A DNA stretch of 64,000 nucleotides from Flaccisagitta enflata. Its lineage: Eukaryota; Chaetognatha; Sagittoidea; Aphragmophora. The first letter of the stretch is position 1; each line of letters opens with the position of its first letter. Where the stretch lies: assembly GCA_965153355.1 (NCBI GenBank), contig OZ231128.1:40486001-40550000 (forward strand), in the 5' to 3' direction. A program made the translations under genes and the position numbers. Shown here one piece after another: positions 56,211 through 64,000 of the stretch. The notes under the pieces were generated by a model. It worked only from the letters and a program-made list of their open reading frames with translations. It was not told the origin of the DNA and searched no databases.

Positions 56211-56519
56211 ATGAGTTATAATGAGACCTATTGGAACACTTCTCCCTCAGCGACCGAGAATAGCCCAATGGAGCAGGCCCATGATAACCCTGGGTACCCT
56301 TGGTGGTTGGAAGAGGTTGTGGGTAGTGTCGCGGCCGCTGTCCTGTTGATCATTTGCATCATCATTGGGATAAAAAATCCTGTCCTGGCTCGTCGCCTGC
56401 TGAGCCATGGGCAAGATTTACTCTCAACGATGATGCAAAGGATAAGGAACAGAGGTCACGGTGCACCACCACAGCTTCCACCCCGTGGTATCGCGCAATT
56501 TCTGGGTAAGGAGTATTAG
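56211..56519 (+). CDS. Small single-pass membrane protein frame (102 codons)
   Basis: The ATG at 56,211 starts an Asn/Ser/Pro-rich ectodomain-like segment with glycosylation-like sites (NET, NTS). Then come YPWWLEEVVG, a clear membrane segment (SVAAAVLLIICIIIGI) and a basic tail (RRLLSHGQDL, QRIRNRGHGAPPQLPPRG) ending KEY. Composition and topology look real. It lies between host-like exons and the 3' end of the antisense retroelement. It may be a host exon with start and stop, or an accessory frame of a mobile element. I do not recognise the family. Confidence 0.4.
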   Translation: MSYNETYWNTSPSATENSPMEQAHDNPGYPWWLEEVVGSVAAAVLLIICIIIGIKNPVLARRLLSHGQDLLSTMMQRIRNRGHGAPPQLPPRGIAQFLGKEY

Positions 56520-56855
56520 AGATGCAGAATGCGGTAAAGTGAGTATGCTATGATGCGCCCGCAAGAAGTGTGTGGATCTTAATATTTTGGGGTAGATCCG
56601 AGTTTAAGTTTATGGTAAAATGATCATGGTTATTCATTTTCTTTCTCCTTTGTACTTCTTAAAAAAAATACAAAAAACCAAAAAAAAATAAAAAATCATC
56701 TTTCCTATAAACTCAAAATTGATCATCATATGGAAAAATAGACTAAACCCACAAATCAGAGATTCCAAAATCAACAAGTGAATCGAAACTATAATTGTTT
56801 TTTCCACTATGATGGATGAAAAGTTTTTCGACGGAATTCACCAAGGCATCATCAT

Positions 56856-57352
56856 TCAATGCCCTGGCCAAGAACGCGTTAAAGCTGGCTCAATCTCAGG
56901 CTCACTCAGTTCCAAACTTACATTCATTGAGTCCGCAAGGCGACGTAACTCATCTTCAGTGAGTTTAGTTTTGATCAACACGTCACCTGGGAGAAAATTT
57001 GATGTTCACCCGTCACGACACTTCGAACACAAAGGCATTTTTGTGGCGGCTGAATTCTTCCCTACACGATATGATCGCCCACTCTGCTGGCGTGTTTAAC
57101 CGGCGTCCCGACGAGCCACACAGAAGCGTTTCTTTAAACGCAATCACCGCCTTCAAGCGCGCGTATGTTAAACCGGAGATTGTTTCTTCTATCGCCCGGA
57201 TAAACGCCAGCGTCGTTTGGAGAGGCAGCGGCGCCGGCGGCACGATGCAGTAACGACGGGCGGTCGACAAGCGATTTGGCGACGCCGTCGACGCGCCTAA
57301 ATAGATGCAGAACGAAGAAACGAAGTTGGAGGACGCACATAGAAGAAATCAC
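56856..57352 (-). pseudogene. Retroelement E: C-terminal part after the integrase core
   Basis: In minus orientation the sequence gives a PGDVLIKTKLTEDEL segment and then LADSMNVSLELSEPEIEPAL, ending at a stop near 56,857. This is suitable for the C-terminal domain of an integrase polyprotein (PGDxV-x-I-K). It lies in a different frame from the preceding part (57,013-57,270), and several stops intervene, so it is decayed. Confidence 0.4.
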
Positions 57353-58533
57353 GTGGGGAAAGATTCATGGGGAGAGCGTCACATGGAGATGCGTTATAGG
57401 TGAGCGTGGATTCCTCTAACAGTCGGGGAAAAGCGATTTTAGGACACTCGGTACTGTATTTGACGATGAGACGAGAAATAGTGCCGATAGTTTTTTCAGC
57501 GCGAGACTGTGATCTGCTGACGTACGCGTGTCCATGCGTGATTGAAACGTGATGTGAAATCAGAAATTGTTTTGCGCGTGAGTTTTCTTTCAACAACCCG
57601 TTATCGCATTGTATTTTTGAAGGTAGTCCGGAGAAGTGGCGACATATCAGAAAACAACGAAGGCTGAAACGTCGGGTCCGAATATATCGTTGCAGACGTG
57701 AACGCAAATCGAGACACCGCGTCAATTGCGACAAAGTATGACGGCGTTCGGCCGGAAGTGGTCTTGAAATTGTTCCACGGGCCACACACGTCCACTTCAA
57801 CGGTCGATAAAGGCTCAGTCGCGATTTTGTTGCCATCGTCTTCCTTTCTACAGGTGGGATGATTGTTTAATACACATTGCGGACATGACCGGACGTAAGA
57901 ATTGATCACCCGCCTCATATTGAAAGAATAGTACTGTCTTTTGAGAGAATCCATGGTCTTTCTTTGACCAATGTGACCGGATGATGATGGTGAGTTGAAT
58001 GAATGAGTTTCGCCGACAAGCTTCAAAAATTCATTAGATCCCACCACAATAAGTGGGTCAACGATGCCCAACGGATTTAACCAAAATCTGATTATAATGT
58101 TTTGGTCTGTCAGTCGGAAAAGCGAACAATGGCGTAAGAAGTTCTGCAGCGGCGCCGGTAATAACAAAGCCTCAGCCTTGTTGGGAAGCGGCGTCGTCCC
58201 CATCAAAAAGTCATGGCAACGATCAAGAATATCGTCGCCGGCTTGAAGGCGACGCACAAACTCCAATCGACTTCCGGAAAAACGCGGCAGTGTGATACTG
58301 TCCATGACGTCACTATCCGGCGGCGAATCATCATCCTCCTCCACCTTTCCAGCATTTAAATCGTCGTCGTCGAGAGAGATGACGCAAATCGACGTGTGGA
58401 TTGCCGGGATGGCGCCGGCGATGGGCGTCACTTCCGGCGGCGTCGCCGGAAGATCGTCGACGACTGTGGTGTATTCGCCGTCGGGTCTAGAAGCATAATC
58501 ATCCTCCTCCTCCTCCTCCTCCTCCTCTTCCAC
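57297..58533 (-). pseudogene. Retroelement E: integrase
   Basis: The zinc-binding part has SGHIGQRKTMDSLKRQYY and SCPQC (HHCC). The core has VEVDVCGPWNNF (first Asp) and YFVAIDAVSRF, then, in a shifted frame, GLPSKIQCDNG (second Asp) and SQSRAEKTIGTI (the Glu). The two frames (57,601-58,533 and 57,297-57,836) overlap and must be joined by a frameshift near 57,640-57,660. An acidic Glu/Asp-rich stretch precedes the domain at the N-terminus. The D-D-E triad is preserved. The integrase inserts element cDNA into the genome. Confidence 0.75.
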
Positions 58534-58820
58534 TTGATCATTCGATCGTAATAAACTGTCTCCGATGGCGATGAAAAACGATCATTTCATCGTGTTTACG
58601 TTGGGAAAAAAAGTGAACCTGGAAGCACCTTCTGTCCATAGGCGTTGTAGATCACCCTCAAAATTTTGGGTAAGTGCCTGATGGTGCTGGGAGTGATTCT
58701 AAGCGTGAGAATGGATCTGCAGCTTGCAATCTACTATCTGTAAGAGCGATATTAGCCTGAAATTTCTATGTGTAAGATCTTACGGGCCAAGTCTTTGGGA
58801 ACCATACCCTCAAGACTGGC

Positions 58821-59228
58821 TCAGTTAGTCACTGTAGAGCTATCAACGACCACCCAAAAAGCTTTTGCACTGAGCAGATGGCGGAATTTGCGAGTCGCTT
58901 TGTACAGACTGATCAACTCGAGTAACCATATTGGAAAATTAAGCCAGCCGTCCTTGATGACTGAAGAAAAACACCCTACCACATACAATCTTCTTTTTCC
59001 ATCATTATCAGGTGCAGACGATGGAGGAAGCATATATTGCGTCAATAAACACGATATTGAATTTGACAATGCATCTGTCCACAGCACGAACTGGTCTGAA
59101 GGGTCAGATGACGGAAGACGAATGACATTCACTTTCTTATCTTGCAGGTGAGTTATGGCCTTGTCAAAAGCCTCCCTGTGTAAGTCAGTGGGCGTGTACC
59201 TTACCTTTAATTTAGTCAAACGGCGCAA
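58821..59228 (-). pseudogene. Retroelement E: RNase H domain
   Basis: FVLWTDALSNSISCLLTQ (the first catalytic Asp) and YVVGCFSSVIKDGWLNFPIW, then ELISLYKATRKFRHLL and FWVVVDSSTV, fit the RNase H fold attached to Ty3/gypsy-type RT. It overlaps the RT frame by 13 bp in another phase, which is either a frameshift or decay. A stop follows the last motif. Confidence 0.7.
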
Positions 59229-60265
59229 TGGGCTAAATGCTCACTGAGCTTTGGCGACACACCAATAAAGTATTGCAGAAAGGCTAGGCGAGCGATACAC
59301 TCATCTTTCGTGACTGGGAATTTAAGATCTGAAATTTTCACCTCTTTTTCCTTGGAAATTGACAATTGAGATTCACCAATTTGAAACCCTAAGACTCTAG
59401 TCGATTTCCTGACCATATCAGCCTTACTAGGTTTAAGAAGTATCCGATAGTAGGAACAGAGGGCGAAGAATTTGAGAAGATCTTCATAGAGATGCTGTTG
59501 AACATTCTCTGAAGCAACTGAACAGTCATCAATGAACGGAAAGACGCGCTCATGGCAGCGCATGGCCTTGCTGATGAAATTTTGGACAATTGGTGGGCTG
59601 AGTTTTAGGCCTTGGGATAAGCGAAGGTAACAATAGATCTTATTAATTGCGTGAATGCCTAACAACTTAGAACTTTCCTTTGAGACCGGAAACTGGTGGA
59701 AGAAGGACGAGCAATCGAAATTACTAAAGGTGGTGTAACCCATTTTTCCTACTTTTTCACGGTATTCATTGCAGTTTGGAAGCGGAAAGGAGCTGTCAGC
59801 CAGACAAGCATTCAATTGGCGCTGGTCTGCAGTTACCCTACTTTTTTCCACCACGAGGCGTTGCGCGAACTGGCGAGCCTTTGTTTGGCTTGACAAGATG
59901 CAAAGGACTTGCATGAGCGTCGCGCTGCTGTCAGTCAATGGCGCCTTGATCGAAGCGTTTAAGGTGAGTACGAGGTGGCAATTTTCTCATCAGAAACGCC
60001 TAAGTTTGTGCTTTTTTGGGGTCATGCCAGGTTTCAACTTTATCTCGATTGGTTTCATGTTTATCCCCTGCCTGAATTGGGCAGGGTCAGAAGAGTCAAA
60101 AATGTGTCGGAACGAAAATAGAAGTTCTTTGAGTGGGTCCAAATAATAATAGGCCAAATCTTTGAAGTTAAATTCAGAAAAAAAAGAATCTTTATCTTTC
60201 CAGTAGGGACAATCATCTGCTTTTTTCCTTTCAGCCTCAATATCGATGTCTTCAAGAATCTCCAT
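59216..60265 (-). pseudogene. Retroelement E: reverse transcriptase
   Basis: Frame 59,990-60,265 ends with IKLKPGMTPKKHKLRRF, the entry to the RT. Frame 59,216-59,938 has VTADQRQLNACL, SNFDCSSFFHQF (catalytic Asp), YLRLSQGLKLSPPIVQNFIS and FPFIDDCSV (the YxDD box), then VLGFQIG. The two frames differ in phase across 59,938-59,990. With protease upstream and RNase H plus integrase downstream, this is the Ty3/gypsy gene order. Some residues deviate from the norm (Cys and Ser around the catalytic Asp), so the family may be a divergent one. Confidence 0.75.
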
Positions 60266-60300
60266 TTCAACATCGGGTCCATTTTGTCATCCAATTCAAG

Positions 60301-60609
60301 TCAAGAGTCTATACCATCCCAGCCGGCAATGATGAGAACATCATCACCCACCTTATTCTTCCCAACAAGTGATGAAAATGGCACAGGTGAGGAGGGAGGG
60401 GTGTATTGAGGATGATCAATGTCGGACGAAAACATGGGAGTGAAATTTTGGTTGGTTGGTAGGGTAGTAGGTTGGTTGGGTTGGTTGGTAGGAGTGGTAG
60501 GTTGGTTGGGTTGGTTGGTAGGAGTGGTAGGGTTATTTACTTTTGAAAATTCATCAGTGTCAATATTGCATACATCATAAGGGGATGTGATACCATATCT
60601 ACAGGTCAT
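60301..60609 (-). pseudogene. Retroelement E: protease-RT linker with NQPT repeats
   Basis: The peptide contains tandem TNQPNQPTTP units encoded by a (GGTTGGTTGG)-type repeat at 60,450-60,535, flanked by unremarkable sequence. It lies between the protease and RT frames in the right order. No enzymatic motif is present. Confidence 0.5.
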
Positions 60610-60693
60610 ATCTTCACAGACACCAGCTCTCTCCTTTCTATTTCCTCCAACAACTCCCTCAAATCATAACACTCGGCATCATATTGCTGTGAA

Positions 60694-61440
60694 TCAGTTG
60701 AGTGACGAAACCATTTCACCTAAGATAGTCAACGTTGACATAGTTTTGGCCTCAGTCAGATTATTTGCAACAGGGATCAATAGTGGGGTGTCGTGACCAT
60801 TTGAAGCCTTTTCCCTACCATCTGGGAAGGAAAGAGATGGTATGTAAATGTGACCACAGTCAGCCGCATTCGGATATGAGCCATCATAAAGGCTTAAGAA
60901 ACTTTGCGAGTCAGCACAGTAATTATCCACATACCCCTCCACTATGGTGATTGAATTTGGCTCAAGACGGTAATCCTGGAGTAGTCTAACCCAATTTCGA
61001 CCATGACAGTGGTGTTTATATGCTCTCCTGTAGCTAGAAACCGATGAGAGACGTCGACGTTTGTACTCAGAAATGGACAAAAATGGCGAAGATTTGGTAA
61101 AAATAATGTCACTGCCAATATGAAAGAACTTTTTTCCTGTTTCCAGCGATAGATGGTGCTCATCATTTTGGAGAATGTCGTTTCCAATAATAGCGTGGGG
61201 AACGTCGCAAACATAGAAGTAATCTCTCAACCCGCCAGGGTGAAAGTTCAATTCGAGTTCAACTTTGTGGGTGATAGCTGTGGTGCGATTTCCATCGAAG
61301 CCCTTCACCACCAACGGTTCCTCCAACTCAATTAAAGGTAAACCAGCCACCATCTTAGGACTGACCAGCTGACGTCAGCCCCAGAATCACAGAACGCGGT
61401 TAAAAGTTTAGAGTTAGGCAAACAGGCCGTGACAAAGTAT
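60694..61440 (-). pseudogene. Retroelement E: aspartic protease
   Basis: FCDSGADV, the active-site block (DSG variant), is at about 61,373-61,395. One base is missing just after it, and the next frame (60,694-61,353) continues with SPKMVAGLPLIELEEPLVV, VELELNFHPGG and PHAIIGNDIL. The last is the counterpart of the conserved hydrophobic ILG block. After the protease the frame continues into an unrecognised domain with a Tyr/Ser-rich end. Confidence 0.7.
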
Positions 61441-61816
61441 TTTTTTCCACCAATTTTTGTTGAAGATGAAATGTTCAAAGTCAGGCAATTAGATGACCAG
61501 TGATTAGAGTTGGGTATCCACCCCCACCTTCTCTCCCCTCCTCCTCCTCTATCACCTCCACCTCACCCACCTCCTCTGAATTAGAAATTGTCTCCACTTT
61601 AAATTTTGCAGATTGGGCGTGGAGATTTGAACGTCGTCATTTATTCAAAGCTTCGTTCGGTGGAATCAAGTTGTTTTGTGAATTGTTGGACATGGCAGAT
61701 AAAGTGGTCAGAAAATTCCAATTTTGGGCTGAGAGTGGCCCACCATCCAGATAAAACCAGGTTGGTGCGATTGGTTTGCTTGATAACTGCTTCCTGCACA
61801 CCTCATTTACTGCCAG

Positions 61817-62917
61817 TCACACCACCATCATACCACCACCACCACCACCACCACCACCAGCATTTCCACCTCCTCTTCCACCTCCACCTCCACTACCCCT
61901 AATCGCTCTTCCTCCTCTTCCTCCACCCCTACCACCTCCCTGCTGCTGCTGAGGCGGCTGCTGTGTTTGCTGCTGCTGCTGCTGCTGCTGTTGTTGCTCC
62001 TGCATCTGTTTCTGCATCTGCTTGCCAGCTTCAGTTTTGCCCTTCCTCACTGATTATTTCTTTGAATTTAGTCCTTTAGTCCTGCTGCTGCTGATTTGCT
62101 GCTGATATTGTTGCTGCTGCGCTGTTGACCCTTGCTGCTGTTACTGTTTACCGCTTTACCATTCCCCAGCGCGACAGTAATGGCATTGATGTTAGCATTG
62201 TTGCCGGCATTTGATTTTTGGTTACTTTTCCCTTCCTTTTCATCTTGATCCCAACAAGTCATCATTTCGTAAGTAGATTCCAAGGAGACCGCTTCTTCCA
62301 AAACCTCGTCCATGTCTTTAGTGGATAACCATTTTTGTAGAAGCGCCTTTTTCTTCTCACGATGGCGAATACCCCTAATGAAAAGCATGTTGTGCTCAAG
62401 TGGGTTCAAATTAACCAACCTGGCACCTTCTTTGAATTGTTTCCATGCCACTGCGATTTTGGCATCAGATGGGGTTGATCTGTTGATAAAGCGCGTGTAG
62501 GCGGCTTGACGTGAATTTGGGTAAACTTGCTCCTCAAACTCACGTAGGAACATTTCAAAAGAAGTGAAATAACTTTTCTTTGCGGTTAATTCTTCAATGT
62601 AAGAACAAAGCTCAGAATCACATTGCAATGTGAAAATATTGACCAAAGTGTAAAGGGTTTCAGATGGGAAAGTAGCCTTGAAGCAATTCCTTCTTTTTTT
62701 TCAAATAGACATCAATTTTCTCCTGGGACTTAAACTCGGGTTTGACAAATTTGAGCAATTTTGCTATCAAATGAGTTTCAGGATGCCCGCCGCAAACATG
62801 TCCGTCTTTCGAATGGATAAGCTCAACACCCTCTTTCCAGTAGGCCTGGAGGGCGTGGCTTGCGCAGTTCCGGTGGTGGAGAATCGTCGCGAAGTTGCAT
62901 GTGCGGCGGGTATGCAT
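61817..62917 (-). pseudogene. Retroelement E: gag
   Basis: Frames 62,660-62,917 (GGHPETHLIAKLLKFVKPEF) and 62,068-62,646 (SFEMFLREFEEQVYPNSRQA, LNPLEHNMLFIRGIRHREKK, EEAVSLESTYEMM) make a Gag-like helical protein. The F-x-x-G-[IL] and A-x-x-x-E helices are in place. A poly-A run near 62,690-62,702 causes the frame change between them. A Gln-rich then Gly-rich tail (61,817-62,050; CAG and GGT repeats) follows, probably replacing a CCHC nucleocapsid. LTRs were not identified. Confidence 0.6.
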
Positions 62918-63159
62918 GGAGAGCGAATGGGGGCCAGCAGAGACGTGCGTCGTGGTCGGCGCCGCTGAAGCTTCCAGCTTCAGCAGCAGCCGAAATCACG
63001 GCACCGCTAAACAACTTGGCTGACTTGGCACCATCAGCGCGCTGGAAACAGAAAGAGGAGCATGATGAGAGCAGTAGGCGAAGAGTGAGGCATGATGAGG
63101 AGCGGTAGGAAGTGAGGATCTGGGGGAAGAATTGAATTAATGAATTTAGTACAGCTTTT

Positions 63160-63290
63160 CCACAGTATGTCCTGTAAGAATTTTGCTCGTTTGGCTGTTG
63201 TTGGGGGCATCATACCTAGCAACCGCAAAATGATGCTCCCTTGCAACGACAAAACAAGCGATCTTTTTACAGAACATACTGTGAGAAAGT
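63160..63290. repeat. 130 bp inverted-repeat element
   Basis: CACAGTATGTCCTGTAAGAA with TTGCTCGTTTGGCTGTTG on the left is matched in reverse by CAACGACAAAACAAGCG with TTACAGAACATACTGTG on the right. The arms are about 45 bp and the loop about 45 bp. It has the size and shape of a small MITE. Confidence 0.65.
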
Positions 63291-63324
63291 TGTCGTAAAT
63301 TTAATTTTGAGCAAATTTCCCTCA

Positions 63325-63676
63325 TTACATTTATCAAAATAATGCATTTATCGCCCCCCCTCTAATTAGCGCCCCCCCCCTTTTCCATGGAAGAATGAGC
63401 TAATGATATGAGTGATTTTTGAAAAAAATCACAGAAAATTCACTGGAAGTTTCATTTTTTTTGCAAAAACCATATGAGAATTAGATGTAATACAACAAAA
63501 TATTCTCTCTTTTGGTGATTAACAATTTTGAATTCTAAAAGAAATTGTTAAAGACGATAATTTTGATGTAATATTTCTAAAATATTAGTGAATAGGGGGC
63601 GCTAATTGCAGGTTAAAAATGACAATGTTTCATTTCCATTTCAAAAGCGCCCGGGGCGCTAATTACAAGAAATACG
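63325..63676. mobile_element. MITE with GCGCCCC...AATTAGCG termini
   Basis: The right end, GGGGCGCTAATTACAAGAAATACGGTA, is a common terminal type of eukaryotic DNA transposons (TACCGTATTTCNTNTAATTAGCGCC in reverse). The left end near 63,340-63,385 has CTCTAATTAGCGCCCC with runs of C. A partial relative lies at 31,305-31,350. The interior is AT-rich and non-coding. Superfamily assignment is tentative. Confidence 0.55.
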
Positions 63677-63841
63677 GTATTAGTAGTTATGACTGTTAAA
63701 AAAAATTTTTGCTTTTCATAGCAACTGAAAAACTCAAGCATCAATTGAATAACTTATATTTCTAATATTAAGTTTCCCAAATGAACCCCATTGTATCTTT
63801 TGTCGATTTATTGCCGGTACGTCTCTTTACTTACCTTCTAG

Positions 63842-63911
63842 TCGGAGAGTGTCGATGTTGAGTTACGCAAACTGCCCTCACTTCTCGGGGACATCAAAGC
63901 AGGAAGATTAG
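63842..63911 (+). CDS. Candidate internal exon (70 bp)
   Basis: A pyrimidine-rich CTTTACTTACCTTCTAG precedes TCGGAGAGTG, and the exon ends ATTAG|GTAATG. In phase 0 it gives 23 codons (SESVDVELRKLPSLLGDIKA, GRL) plus one base; the other two phases have stops. It could belong to candidate gene S if an exon between them restores phase 0, or to another gene running out of the window. Confidence 0.4.
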
Positions 63912-64000
63912 GTAATGCGCCGTTGCATTTTCAGTCATTACACCGATTGGCTTTATTCATTTTCATTTCTTTAAAAATTCTCCCTCCCTCTCTCGGACTT

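Overview
The window is repeat-dominated, intron-bearing animal DNA, most likely from an invertebrate. It carries several non-LTR (LINE) and Ty3/gypsy-like retrotransposons, DNA transposons and MITEs, abundant long microsatellites, and a few candidate host exons with GT-AG borders and signal peptides. I see no operons, CRISPR arrays, rRNA or convincing tRNA genes. I cannot name the species. Nearly every protein-like reading frame that I recognise belongs to a mobile element, and most are broken.

Region 1 (1-17.2 kb) is almost entirely non-coding repeats. Many copies of one cassette occur: a 20-22 bp minisatellite array bounded by inverted copies of a conserved hairpin-rich end, often preceded by a second conserved module. 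From about 2.75 to 14.72 kb, long inverted arms (here called X, Y and Z) alternate with these cassettes, so most cassettes sit in the loop of a large inverted repeat. The outer ends of this 12 kb block are inverted copies of each other. A pogo-like MITE, a near-perfect 109 bp hairpin and a family of short elements ending in a small hairpin are scattered through it.

Region 2 (17.2-27.1 kb) is a LINE graveyard. On the minus strand are an SGNH-hydrolase/endonuclease/RT element with an asparagine-repeat linker encoded by a GTT microsatellite, then an almost intact CR1/L2-like ORF2. Two truncated halves of related LINEs follow in convergent orientation.

Region 3 (27.2-34 kb) holds a segmental duplication. 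One copy is split, inside a GA repeat, by a 4.17 kb element with terminal inverted repeats. That element carries a decayed gene with a PIN/XPG-like aspartate motif and a cysteine-rich CXC-like domain, plus a 615 bp palindrome.

Region 4 (33.9-45 kb) starts with a signal-peptide/mucin-like frame containing an in-frame TGA. It is followed by a four-exon, all-phase-0 model ending in an NPxF and PDZ-ligand-like tail. Long CT, GT, CA and GAAT microsatellites, orphan ORFs and a 3.2 kb inverted-repeat interval follow.

Region 5 (45.8-63.7 kb) holds retroelement remains on the minus strand: an isolated gag-like fragment, a truncated gag-PR-RT element abutting a 346 bp satellite, and a longer gag-PR-RT-RNaseH-integrase element with frameshifts. 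On the plus strand, small spliced exons at 54.2-55.6 kb and near 63.9 kb suggest a host gene whose intron took up the retrotransposon in antisense.
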